64,000 bases of DNA from JAEUHM01 sp964538625 (GTDB lineage: Bacteria > Verrucomicrobiota > Verrucomicrobiia > Verrucomicrobiales > Verrucomicrobiaceae): the NCBI GenBank assembly GCA_964538625.1, contig CAZIGH010000026.1, positions 6,178-70,177 on the forward strand, written 5' to 3'. The notes under the pieces are model-generated. The model saw nothing but the letters and a program-made list of their open reading frames with translations. It was not told where the DNA came from and did not search any database. This document shows positions 24,498-33,525 of this stretch, piece by piece. Positions within the stretch are counted from its first letter, which is position 1. Each line of letters starts with the position of its first letter. A program made the translations under genes and the position numbers.

Positions 24498-27287
24498 CTA
24501 TTTCCACACTTTACCCTTGGGATCACCGCTGACCTCGAACCAGGCGAGGAGGTCCAGGATTTGCTCTCGTTTCAAGGCGTTGAGCAATCCTGCGGGCATG
24601 GGTGAGATGTCGCTGATGGTGCGCTCCTGTATCATGGATTTGCCGATCTCAATGACGTCTGGTGCAAGTGGGTTGGGCTTTAATACAACGCGCTCGTCAT
24701 CTTCGGAGTCGAGCAGGCCGGTGAAGGTCTGGCCGTCTTTGCGTTTGATGGTGGTGTAGCGGAACTTTTCATCGATAACCAGGGAAGGTTCCAAGATGTG
24801 CAGCAGGAGATCGCGTGTGCTGAAGCGGCTGCGCACCTGCACCAGCTCGGGGCCAAAGAGTCCTGCTGGCAGCGCTGGGTCGTTGCTGACTTTGTGGCAG
24901 AAGAAACACTGGGCGGTGACCATGGCGGACTTGGCCGTTTCGAAACTGCGGCCTGACAGGACTTGCGGAAGATGTGGCTCCAGGTCGGCCAGTTTCCATT
25001 GCTTGAAGCTGTGTCCTGGCAGCGCGGTGGGCAGGAGTGGGGTGGGCTTGAGCGGATGCACCACATCTGCGAGCGCACGGGCTTCATCTGGCTTCAGGGC
25101 GGCTGCGAGTTCGCTGCGGGTGTCGCTGATAATCTTGAAGTAGGTGGATGCGCCGTTGAGCTTTTCTGCGCGGTTCAGTGCATCAAACACGATGCGCCTC
25201 TGCTCGACAGTCCAGCCCTCTTTGAGATAACGCAGGATGAAGGGATAATACACGAGATCTTCGGATGTGGTGAGCGCGGCGAGGTGCCGGGTGGCCTGCT
25301 TGATGATGACGGGAGACTTCAGGTGGACGAGGAACTTGCACAGCTCCCGGCTGAATCGCGCATCACGGGCGGGAAAGAGGATGCCTAAGGTATTGACCAG
25401 GGCATCCGCCTGCATGGGCGTCACGGCGTGACCGCGGGCGATGGCGATTTCCATGATGCGGAGCGCGGCGAGTTTCATGTCCACGGCATCCTCTTCCAGG
25501 AGCATCATCGCTGCCTGAAAGGCGACACTGCGATCTGCGGCGGAGCCTGCGCGCACGGCGGCAAGCATGGCGTTGATGGCATCCCATCCTCCCTTACCGG
25601 AAAAGGCTCTACTTTCCTCCATGACCATGCGTTTGCGCTGCAGGGCAAACCTGTCCGGCGTTGCTTGCCTGGCGCGGGGTGGCTTGGGCGCGTCTGGCTG
25701 CGGTGCTCCGATGTAGCTGATGCGGTAGAGTCCGCTCTGGGTGCCGCGCCCGCCCGTGGTGAACCAGAGTGCTCCGTCTGGGCCTATGGCTCCGTCAGTG
25801 AGATTGAGCGGGCGGCCAGTGGCAAAGGTTTCTTGCCTGCCAGTGTAGCTCTCGCCCGTCTTCTGGAGATGCACGGCGATCAACCTCCCGTACGACCAGT
25901 CGCAGATGAAGAGTGCGTCTTGATAGGCTTTCGGGAAGGCTGCGCCGTAGCCGAAGAAGGTGGCGGTGGGTGAGGATAGGCCTATGTCCACCACGCTGGG
26001 CAGTGTGTCCACATACCAGTCTGGCCATCGACTGGTGCCGCGCCGCCATCCATAGTCAGCACCGGGCACGATGTGGAGCACGCGAGTGGGCATGTAGAAG
26101 TGGGTGCCTACGTCACGTTCCATGTCGGCGTCGAAAGTGAACAGGGCACCGTCTTGATGGAAGGCGATGTCCAGCGGGTTGCGCAGGCCGCCGGCAATGA
26201 CTTGAACCTCGCTGCCATCAGGCGTGACGCGGAGTACGTGGCCGGCGGGCAGGATGACGTCTCCGTCGAACATGCTGGCATCCCATGGGTTGGGGATGAG
26301 TTGATCATCCGCATAGTGCTTGAGCGGAGAGTCTGGGGAGACGTTGGCAGGCAGATGCACATTGTTCCCATGCGCTACGTAGATGGCTCCGTCTGGCCCG
26401 AGCTTGATGTGGTTCCGCCCGTGCCCCACGCCGCCTTCAGTTCTGAGCAGCTCTTTCTTGGTCTCATAAGTGCCGTCCTTGTCAGTGTCATCAAGGCGGA
26501 AGAGGGCTTTTGTGTTGTTGGCGTTGGCAAAGAGCGAGCCGTGGGCATAAAGTAGTCCGCGACACTCCAAGAGGGAGTCTTCGATGACTTCCATTTTTTG
26601 TTCACCGCTGGCGCTGATGCTCAGTCTGAGGAGACCTTTCTTTTCCATGGCAAGCGTGATGCGCCCGCTCTCATCAAAGGCCATGGCGACCCAAGAGCCT
26701 TCCTGCGGCAGTGCCGAGCGCACGAGTTCTACCTTGAATCCCGAGGGTACGGTGATACTCGCCGCATCGGTGGCCTGGGTTTGTGCGCCGGGTTTTGCGA
26801 GCTGCCAGGAGTTGTAGGCGTCGAAGGTCTGCTTGAAATCAAAGGGCTGATCTGGCGCATCGAGATCGATGGCGCTGGCGGACTTTGCGCCGGACCATGA
26901 GGCATCGCTGACGATCCAGGATTTGCGGTTGAGGTCGCCATTGAGTTCGAGCAGGGCGGCGGCCCTGGTGCCGCCGGAGATGCGGAGCACATTCACACCG
27001 CTGCGGATGTGTTTGGTGACATCCAGTGACTGGGCGCGTTCTGAGCCATCAGCGTTGCTGACATGGTGGCCATTGAGATGAATGGTAGCACCTGAGTCGG
27101 CAGCTACAAAGAGTATGGCCATAAGCAGGGGGCCGGTGTGCTCGAAGCGCTGCTCCAGGTGCCCTGTGTGGTCATAGATGAGCCATGACGGAGAGGGTGG
27201 CCGGTTGGCGAGCTGCGCTCCGGCGAAAATAGGGAGCAGAAGGAGAACAGCGGCTGCCAGCCGGAGGTGGGTTGTGTGTGACGTCAT
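24498..27287 (-). CDS. Secreted PVC-type sorbosone-dehydrogenase-like/cytochrome c protein
   Basis: The 929-residue product has a signal peptide (about 1-24, IFAGA-Q), a middle beta-propeller region similar to membrane-bound dehydrogenases (SGFKVELV, LYAHGSLFANANNTKALFRL, HGRNHIKLGPDGAIYVAHGN, LRNPLDIAFHQDGALFTFDA, CDWSYGRLIAVHL), a helical repeat region, and a C-terminal cytochrome c-like domain with a single CxxCH (QCFFCHKV) that should bind heme. Such proteins are numerous in Planctomycetes and Verrucomicrobia and are linked to carbohydrate oxidation; the substrate is unknown. ATG 27287 is set by the signal peptide. Confidence 0.87.
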   Translation of the reverse strand: MTSHTTHLRLAAAVLLLLPIFAGAQLANRPPSPSWLIYDHTGHLEQRFEHTGPLLMAILFVAADSGATIHLNGHHVSNADGSERAQSLDVTKHIRSGVNVLRISGGTRAAALLELNGDLNRKSWIVSDASWSGAKSASAIDLDAPDQPFDFKQTFDAYNSWQLAKPGAQTQATDAASITVPSGFKVELVRSALPQEGSWVAMAFDESGRITLAMEKKGLLRLSISASGEQKMEVIEDSLLECRGLLYAHGSLFANANNTKALFRLDDTDKDGTYETKKELLRTEGGVGHGRNHIKLGPDGAIYVAHGNNVHLPANVSPDSPLKHYADDQLIPNPWDASMFDGDVILPAGHVLRVTPDGSEVQVIAGGLRNPLDIAFHQDGALFTFDADMERDVGTHFYMPTRVLHIVPGADYGWRRGTSRWPDWYVDTLPSVVDIGLSSPTATFFGYGAAFPKAYQDALFICDWSYGRLIAVHLQKTGESYTGRQETFATGRPLNLTDGAIGPDGALWFTTGGRGTQSGLYRISYIGAPQPDAPKPPRARQATPDRFALQRKRMVMEESRAFSGKGGWDAINAMLAAVRAGSAADRSVAFQAAMMLLEEDAVDMKLAALRIMEIAIARGHAVTPMQADALVNTLGILFPARDARFSRELCKFLVHLKSPVIIKQATRHLAALTTSEDLVYYPFILRYLKEGWTVEQRRIVFDALNRAEKLNGASTYFKIISDTRSELAAALKPDEARALADVVHPLKPTPLLPTALPGHSFKQWKLADLEPHLPQVLSGRSFETAKSAMVTAQCFFCHKVSNDPALPAGLFGPELVQVRSRFSTRDLLLHILEPSLVIDEKFRYTTIKRKDGQTFTGLLDSEDDERVVLKPNPLAPDVIEIGKSMIQERTISDISPMPAGLLNALKREQILDLLAWFEVSGDPKGKVWK

Positions 27288-27418
27288 GGCGGAGAGAAAG
27301 GCTTGCTGAAGATACTGCCGGGCAGGAGGACTGTCTTTCACTGCGTTGGCGTGCCGCTGGTGGACGGGCGTGCTGAGGCTTGCACGGCTGGCTGTTGTCG
27401 CCAGCATGTTTGGGCATT

Positions 27419-29098
27419 ATGTGTACGTCATCTTCCTCCCCACCTTCCGCGCTGGACGCTGCGGTGCTGAACCTGGTCCAGGAGGAGGTGCTGCAAACGC
27501 CTCCGGGATTCCACACGGAATCCGATCTCTTCGCGGCGGGGCTGGACTCCATGGCCATCATGCAGATGCTTTTGCTCCTGGAGGAGCGGTTTGGGGTGAG
27601 TCTGCCAGTGGAAACCGTGTCACGGGAAAACTTTCACTCTGCGGCCAGTATCGCCAAGCTGCTGGAGGCTCGCGGGGTCAGGGTTGAGAGGGCACCCGAA
27701 GCAGCGGTACAGGCTGCGTTGTCTGTGCAGGGTGCCGAAGCGGCGAGGGAAATGCCAGCGGCGTTCGATCGGTTGCCGCTGCGGGATTGTGATTTCTTTG
27801 TGGTGGCGTTTGACCAGATGCTAAGAAGCTCTGGCCAGGTGGGTCACATAGCGCACTCGCTTCTGGAGCTGGAACGGGTGCCAGATGTGGCTGCCCTCAA
27901 GAGGCTGGTGGAAGAGCTGCCGACGCGCTTTCCCATCTTCAACGCTAGGCTGAAACGGCGCTGGGGTGTGGGCTTTCCAGAGTGGGTGCCAGCGGTTAGG
28001 ACGAGACCGCTGGACTTTTCCTTGTGGTCGCATGAGGCGAGCAAGGGGGAGACGCTCAAACATGGTGCCACCGTGTTTGCGGATGAGCAGCGGCTGCTGG
28101 AGGACATCATCAATGCACCGCTGGAGCGCGATGATGAAGCCTGGGCCAATGCGCGTTTTGATTTGATAGAAAAGCCGGACGGCAGTTGTGTCTTTGTCTA
28201 TTCCTGGAGTCACCTGATTACGGACGGAGTGGGAGCGGAGCATTTTCTGGTGGAGATGGCGCGGCTAGTGGGTGCAGACTATGCTCCGGTGCCACCGTTT
28301 GAGAAAGACGCTGGTGAGGAGCGCGGATGGGGTGTGCGCTGGAAGAGTGCCGCTCCGATGGTGATGAAGTTTTACAAGCTGCTGGAACGTCCATTTGACT
28401 CACTGGCCCCCAAAGATGCGCACCCGTCACGCACCCAGTTCCGCGTGGTGAGGCTGAATGAAAAACAGACGGCGGAAGCGGCGCGGCGTGCGGCTGCGGC
28501 ATCAGGACCGCTGCTGAATATGCCCTTTCACTTGGCGTGTGCCATGCGTGCGCACCGGCGCATCTTCCAACTGCGCGGTGAGACCAGCGAGTCATTGCTG
28601 TGTGCGGTGCCGGTGCAGGTGCGGAGGAAGGGGGCGCGTGGCCCGTTGTTTCAAAACAACCTAACCATGTTCTTCGCCTCGCTGGGCATGGATGAAATGG
28701 GGACCGTGGAGCAGGCGGCCTCCAGTCTGACGGAGCAGCATGCCGCCTTTCTGAAGGACCGGCTCGGTGATGCATTCCGTGACTTGATGTGGCTGATGAG
28801 ACCCATGCCACCGGGCCTGCATATGAAGTTCATTCAGTGGCAGATGAAGGGTCAGTTCTGTTCGTTCTATCACTCACACACGGGTGTCTTCGCGCCTGAG
28901 CTGGAACACTTTGCGGGGGCCAGGGTGACGAGTGCCTACCACATTCCTGGCTTCTCTAGCCCGCCCGGGACTGGGGTCTTTGCCAATGAGAAGAATGGCC
29001 GCCTCATTCTCACCTTTGCCTGGCGTGAAGGCGTGCTAAGCAGGGACGAGCAGGAAGCCATGGTGGAGCAAGTGCTCACGGACCTGGGAGCGGTCTGA
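27419..29098 (+). CDS. Acyl-carrier domain fused to condensation/acyltransferase-like domain
   Basis: The 559-residue product begins with an acyl carrier protein domain (about 8-85), with GLDS (S44 as the phosphopantetheine site) and helix AIMQMLLLLEERFGVSLP. After a linker, residues about 115-555 resemble condensation/wax-ester-synthase-type acyltransferases, with SHLITDG (H265, D269; HxxxDG with the first His of HHxxxDG replaced by Ser). ATG 27419 puts the ACP near the N-terminus. It is followed by an AMP-dependent ligase 2 bases later, and a flavoenzyme, suggesting that an acid is loaded on the carrier, modified, and transferred by this domain to an unknown acceptor. Confidence 0.8.
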   Translation: MCTSSSSPPSALDAAVLNLVQEEVLQTPPGFHTESDLFAAGLDSMAIMQMLLLLEERFGVSLPVETVSRENFHSAASIAKLLEARGVRVERAPEAAVQAALSVQGAEAAREMPAAFDRLPLRDCDFFVVAFDQMLRSSGQVGHIAHSLLELERVPDVAALKRLVEELPTRFPIFNARLKRRWGVGFPEWVPAVRTRPLDFSLWSHEASKGETLKHGATVFADEQRLLEDIINAPLERDDEAWANARFDLIEKPDGSCVFVYSWSHLITDGVGAEHFLVEMARLVGADYAPVPPFEKDAGEERGWGVRWKSAAPMVMKFYKLLERPFDSLAPKDAHPSRTQFRVVRLNEKQTAEAARRAAAASGPLLNMPFHLACAMRAHRRIFQLRGETSESLLCAVPVQVRRKGARGPLFQNNLTMFFASLGMDEMGTVEQAASSLTEQHAAFLKDRLGDAFRDLMWLMRPMPPGLHMKFIQWQMKGQFCSFYHSHTGVFAPELEHFAGARVTSAYHIPGFSSPPGTGVFANEKNGRLILTFAWREGVLSRDEQEAMVEQVLTDLGAV

Positions 29099-29100
29099 GG

Positions 29101-30582
29101 GTGGACACTAACGGTGCGGCGTGTTATACCGCGCGGCCTTGCCTTTTCGATCTCATGCTGAACATCGTTGATGAAATTTTCCGCCACTCTGATGCAGCCG
29201 CGCCAGCGCTTATAGCCGGTGAGCGGCGGGTGAGTTACGGCGAGCTCAAGGCGCTCATGGAGGAGGCAGCGACCAGCCTTGGTGACCGCAGCGGCCAGCG
29301 TGTGGGGCTGCTGTGTCCGAACGGGGTGCATCACATCGTTTGGTCGCTGGCCGTGCTTCGCAGTGGGGGTGTGCTGGTGCCGGTGGCGGGAGAGTTGAGC
29401 CTGCCTGAGCGTGAGAACGTGGTGAAGACTACCGCGCTCCATGCCGTGCTGACCGCCGGTGGCAAAGAGTGGCACGATGCCGCACTGCGGGGCAAGAGGC
29501 TGCCTTTATCCGATTTGCCGGCGGTGTTGCATGAGATGTCTCCACCTGAGGTCGTTGAGTTTGAGGAAGCGAGATTGAGGTCGGTCAACCCGGCTTTGAT
29601 TCGCTTCAGCAGCGGCACTACAGGAAAGCGAAAGGGCGTGGTGCTCTCCCATGAGACGTTGCTGGCCCGGGTGAAGGCTTGCAATGAAGGTTTACGGATT
29701 GGGCCTGGAGACCGCGTCATCTGGACGCTGCCCATGGCGCATCACTTTGCGGTCTCCATCGTGCTGTATCTGCTGCATGGGGCCACCACGGTGCTGGAGG
29801 ACTCCCATCTGGCGGCGGACGTGTACCGGGCGCTGACCTCGCACGGCGGCACCGTGTTGTATGGATCTCCGTTCCACTACGCTTTGCTTGCGGGTTATGA
29901 GCCCGGTGCGCCTTGTGCCTCGCTGAGGCTGGCGGTCTCGACGGCTGCCGCATTGCCGAAGGCTGTGGCGGAGAAGTTTCAAGCCCGTTACCAGCTTCCA
30001 CTGACACAGGGTATGGGCATCATCGAAGTGGGGCTGCCGCTCCTGAACCTGGAGCACGCGGCGGACAAGCCGGAGTCCGTCGGTGGCTGCCAGCCTGCGT
30101 TTGAGGCACGCATCGTCAACGAAAGCGAAGGCTCAGGAGAGTTGCAGATTCGTGGACCGGGCATTTTTGATGCGTATCTCTGCCCCTGGACGCCGCGAGA
30201 TGAAGTGCTGAACGAGGGCTGGTTTGCAACGGGTGACTTGGCGCGGCGCGATGAGGATGGTTCTCTTTATCTCGTGGGCAGGCTGCACAGTGTCATCAAC
30301 GTGGGTGGCATGAAGTGCTTCCCCGAGGAGATAGAAGAAGTGATCTGCCGTCATGCGGGAGTGGCTGAGGCGCGGGTGCTGGCCATGCCACACGCCTCCT
30401 TTGGTTCCGTGCCGGTGGCTGAGATCGTGCCCAAGGATGCCGCAGCGCCACCGCGCGGCATGGAGCTGACTGCACTCTGCCGACAGGAGCTCTCCAGCTA
30501 TAAGGTGCCCATGCGCTTCACCATGGTGACCTCCATTCCAAAAACCCCGAGTGGAAAAATCCTCCGACAGGCTCAGGTTTGA
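29101..30582 (+). CDS. AMP-dependent acyl/aryl-CoA or acyl-ACP ligase
   Basis: An ANL-superfamily adenylating enzyme. The P-loop is RFSSGTTGKRKGV, followed by LPMAHHFAVS, YGSPFHYALL, TQGMGIIEVG, GWFATGDLARRDEDG, and the C-terminal hinge and catalytic Lys in TPSGKILR. It should adenylate a carboxylic acid and pass it to a thiol, here plausibly the carrier domain of the upstream gene. Start: GTG 29101 lies directly behind the preceding TGA; ATG 29155 (LNIVDEIFRH) fits the family N-terminus better, giving 475 residues. The substrate cannot be read. Confidence 0.87.
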   Translation: MDTNGAACYTARPCLFDLMLNIVDEIFRHSDAAAPALIAGERRVSYGELKALMEEAATSLGDRSGQRVGLLCPNGVHHIVWSLAVLRSGGVLVPVAGELSLPERENVVKTTALHAVLTAGGKEWHDAALRGKRLPLSDLPAVLHEMSPPEVVEFEEARLRSVNPALIRFSSGTTGKRKGVVLSHETLLARVKACNEGLRIGPGDRVIWTLPMAHHFAVSIVLYLLHGATTVLEDSHLAADVYRALTSHGGTVLYGSPFHYALLAGYEPGAPCASLRLAVSTAAALPKAVAEKFQARYQLPLTQGMGIIEVGLPLLNLEHAADKPESVGGCQPAFEARIVNESEGSGELQIRGPGIFDAYLCPWTPRDEVLNEGWFATGDLARRDEDGSLYLVGRLHSVINVGGMKCFPEEIEEVICRHAGVAEARVLAMPHASFGSVPVAEIVPKDAAAPPRGMELTALCRQELSSYKVPMRFTMVTSIPKTPSGKILRQAQV

Positions 30583-30585
30583 ACG

Positions 30586-31872
30586 ATGAACCCTGCAAGC
30601 CGTTCCCCCAAACGAATCGCCATCATCGGAGCCGGTCCCGCCGGAGCCACGGTGGCCTGCCTACTCGCCCGGGCTGGAAGGGATGTGGTGATGCTGGACA
30701 ATGGGAAACGCCCCGAACTCGTAGTGGGCGAGTCACTGGTGCCGCTGCTGGTGAACGTGTTTCGGCGCATGGGCATAGAGGAGCAAGTGGCAGCTCTGGG
30801 TGTTTACAAGCCCGGGGTGACCTGGGTGATCGATGAGCATGATGCACTGGAACTGGCTTTCGAAGCGATGCGCGGCGTGCTGCCCACCTACGCCTACAAC
30901 GTACCGCGCCGCGAGTTCGATGACTTGGTGCATGACACTGCACTGCAAGCCGGTGCGAGACACATCCCCTGTGAGGTCCACCTGGAGAAGCGAGAAGTCG
31001 AACGCGGTGGAGAAGTGATACCGGTTCTGGCCGAGGAGACGCTGAGGCTGATTCCGGAGTGGAATGGCGAGCAGCCGGACCTGCTCATAGACGCCAGCGG
31101 ACGGAGGAGAATGTTTGCGAAGCTGCTGCACCTGGGCGCTGACGTAGGGCGGCGGAAGGATGTGTCGCACTTCGCTCACTTCGAGGGTTGTGAGATGCCC
31201 CGGCCCGCCGGTCAAACGGTGATCACGCGTCTGAAGCATGGGTGGTCCTGGCGCATTCCGCTGCCCGGACGTCTCTCCGTGGGAGTGGTGATGAACAAGG
31301 ATGACGCCAAGCGCTATGGCAACACGCCTGAAGAGCAGCTGGATGGGGTCATGGATGGGAACCCGGTTCTGGCCGCTGCATGCCGTCAGCGCCGCCGCGT
31401 TTCGTCCGTGGCCACGTATGCCAACTACCAGCTGATCTCACACCGTGGCTGCGGGGCCAACTGGGTAGCCGTGGGTGATGCTTTTGGGTTTGTGGACCCC
31501 ATGTTGTCTCCTGGGCTGTGCATGGCTATGACTTCTGCGGAAAAGCTGGCGGACACCATTCTGGAGGGCGGACGTCTGCGGGAGGGCTTTGAGCGCTACC
31601 TGAGTTGGTTCCGCCTCCAGCTTGCAGCGTGGCAGGAGCTGATCGACTTCTTTTATGACGGCCGCATGTTTGCCATGTTCAAAACCGGCAACGAGATGAA
31701 CATGAAGTATCCAGGGAAAATCAGCACGCTCATGCAGCGCCACATCGAGAAGAACCTGGCCGGCATGGCGGGGGGTGAATACACGGCCAGGACGTATTCC
31801 AGAAACCTGCTGCGTTTCATGGGCAGTTACGGCATCCGCGGCTATGAGCCTGCGGATTATGCCATCGTCTGA
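30586..31872 (+). CDS. Flavin-dependent halogenase-like oxidoreductase
   Basis: A 428-residue FAD-dependent protein. It has the Rossmann motif GAGPAG (15-20), the GES motif (VVGESLVP, 47-54), and WSWRIP (220-225), which matches the WxWxIP motif regarded as typical of flavin-dependent halogenases. K75 (VYKPG) lies where halogenases place their catalytic Lys, by eye. DAFGFVDPMLSPG is the second FAD site. Non-halogenating members of the family also carry parts of these motifs, so dehydrogenase or hydroxylase activity is possible. It starts 3 bases after the ligase stop. Its stop overlaps the end of the convergent patatin gene by 16 bases. Confidence 0.82.
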   Translation: MNPASRSPKRIAIIGAGPAGATVACLLARAGRDVVMLDNGKRPELVVGESLVPLLVNVFRRMGIEEQVAALGVYKPGVTWVIDEHDALELAFEAMRGVLPTYAYNVPRREFDDLVHDTALQAGARHIPCEVHLEKREVERGGEVIPVLAEETLRLIPEWNGEQPDLLIDASGRRRMFAKLLHLGADVGRRKDVSHFAHFEGCEMPRPAGQTVITRLKHGWSWRIPLPGRLSVGVVMNKDDAKRYGNTPEEQLDGVMDGNPVLAAACRQRRRVSSVATYANYQLISHRGCGANWVAVGDAFGFVDPMLSPGLCMAMTSAEKLADTILEGGRLREGFERYLSWFRLQLAAWQELIDFFYDGRMFAMFKTGNEMNMKYPGKISTLMQRHIEKNLAGMAGGEYTARTYSRNLLRFMGSYGIRGYEPADYAIV

Positions 31873-32738
31873 CAGACCTCTGCATTCCGAAGCACCTCAG
31901 CGGCGCGGATGCCAGAGGCGCGTCCTGCCTCGATGAGGCTGGGGCGCTGCTTGTTCGGAAAGGGTCTTGGGTGCGGGGTCTGGGTGACGATGTCGATGAT
32001 GCGTTTGCCGCTGCGTTTCGCCTCTACCAGGCGGAGCTGAAAGATGGTCTCCGAGATGATCTGGTGGCTGATGGCAAAGCCGGTGGACAGGGTGGGCCAC
32101 TTGGTGACCAGCTCCGTGCCGCGTTCATGTTCGATACGGTGCAGGATGATGGTGTGAATGCGGTCATCCTCAAGCCAGTGGCTGAAGGGCACAGCCATGG
32201 CCACGCCACCGTCACACCAGCGCTCACCATGGATGACTTGGTTGCAAAACAACCCCGGTATGGCGCTGCTGGCTACCGCGAATGCGACGGCATCTCCCGC
32301 ATCAACGATCTCACAGTCCCGCCGTGTGAGATTGGCTACGGCAAACTGGACCTGCGGAGCACGAAAGCTCTCCAGGCGCGGACTGCCGAGATGCGAACGC
32401 AAGTACTTCACCGCATTGCTGCCCGAGAGAATGCCAGAGGAATACATGCAGGTGGCCACGCCTGGAAAACGAAGCGGAGCAAGCCAGTCCCAGAAGCAGG
32501 TGCGCATGCCCGGCTGCATGACGAAGTCCACCAGCGCATCACCCCGGATACCAGAGCCGCAAAGCAGAGCGGTAAGCGCGCCGGACGAGGTGCCGGCGAT
32601 CTGGGTCGGCAGCACACCAGCCTTGTGAAGTTCTGCCATAAATCCGGAATGAGCGTAGAAACCGAAAAAGGCGGAGCTGAGCGCCACGGCCACACCTTCG
32701 CCAGATGAGGAGCCGTTCACGGGAGGAGATGAGATCAT
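31857..32738 (-). CDS. Patatin-like phospholipase
   Basis: The 293-residue protein has a GTSSG nucleophile elbow (49-53, S51), and DGG in ERWCDGGVAMAVP (dyad Asp), as in patatin-type serine hydrolases that cleave acyl lipids. The N-terminal oxyanion loop, usually DGGGxxG, is SSAFFGFYAHSGFM, hence degenerate. No signal peptide is evident. ATG 32738 is a reasonable start since the patatin homology begins about 15 residues in. It follows the aldolase gene by about 65 bases and is convergent with the flavoenzyme gene. Confidence 0.8.
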   Translation of the reverse strand: MISSPPVNGSSSGEGVAVALSSAFFGFYAHSGFMAELHKAGVLPTQIAGTSSGALTALLCGSGIRGDALVDFVMQPGMRTCFWDWLAPLRFPGVATCMYSSGILSGSNAVKYLRSHLGSPRLESFRAPQVQFAVANLTRRDCEIVDAGDAVAFAVASSAIPGLFCNQVIHGERWCDGGVAMAVPFSHWLEDDRIHTIILHRIEHERGTELVTKWPTLSTGFAISHQIISETIFQLRLVEAKRSGKRIIDIVTQTPHPRPFPNKQRPSLIEAGRASGIRAAEVLRNAEVCQTMA

Positions 32739-32802
32739 GAAAGGGATTTGAGAACAGGTGTCTGCGGCGCACGTCGAGTGCAAGCCAGTTCTCCGGGAGG
32801 CA

Positions 32803-33525
32803 TCACTCTCGCGCCGCCGCGAGAAGACGTTGGTATCCATTTCGCAGCAGCCCCACGTCAGAGTCCAGTGCGAGCCAGTTGAATCCCAACGCCCTCAAGT
32901 GCGCATGGTCCGCCATATCCCGCACGAGGATGCCCGCAGCCTTGTGATGATCTTTCGCCGCTTTCACCACGCGTTTCAGGCACTCCTCATAGGTGCGGGC
33001 GGAGTGGTGCACTTTGAGGTCAAAGGTGAGATCCGCCGGCCCCACGAAGAGGGCGTGAATGCCACTGACTGCGGCGATTTCATCTGCGTGCTCTACAGCC
33101 TCAAGGGTTTCGATCTGCGCGATGACGACGGGCGGAGCCGTTTTTTCATCCGGCGGCTTGAGACCGTAAGCGTAAGCCGGAACCGTTCGCGAGTAACCTC
33201 GGCGGCCCAGTGGCGGGTAGTTGGCGGCGCGGACGCACTGAAAGGCGTCTTGCACTGAGTTTACATGCGGCACCATGATGCCGTGTGCTCCCCAGTCGAG
33301 CACACGACCTATGACATCCTGGTTCGGCGCGCCCACCCTGACGATGGCGCGTGTGCGTGTGCTGCGCAGGGCGCGCATTTGTCCCGGCAGCGCCGCTTCT
33401 GGTTCGCACCCGTGCTCCAGGTCTAGCAGCACCCAGTCAAATCCACACATGGCCGCCAGCTCGGCCACTGCGGGTGATCCAAACGACAGCCATGTACCCA
33501 GCAGCTCCTCGGAAGCATTCATCAT
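32803..33525 (-). CDS. HpcH/HpaI-family aldolase/citrate lyase-type protein
   Basis: The 240-residue product matches the class II (metal) pyruvate aldolase family HpcH/HpaI: GTWLSFGSPAVAELAAMCGF, VLLDLEHG, ALPGQMRALR (catalytic-site region), GAHGIMVPHVNSVQDA, AQIETLEAV (Glu ligand), and GPADLTFDL (Asp ligand). Such enzymes split or make 4-hydroxy-2-oxo acids. The first 67 residues are encoded inside a tandem duplicated segment, but this copy is intact. Two ATGs stand at 33525 and 33522. It lies behind the APH-like kinase. Confidence 0.88.
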   Translation of the reverse strand: MMNASEELLGTWLSFGSPAVAELAAMCGFDWVLLDLEHGCEPEAALPGQMRALRSTRTRAIVRVGAPNQDVIGRVLDWGAHGIMVPHVNSVQDAFQCVRAANYPPLGRRGYSRTVPAYAYGLKPPDEKTAPPVVIAQIETLEAVEHADEIAAVSGIHALFVGPADLTFDLKVHHSARTYEECLKRVVKAAKDHHKAAGILVRDMADHAHLRALGFNWLALDSDVGLLRNGYQRLLAAARE

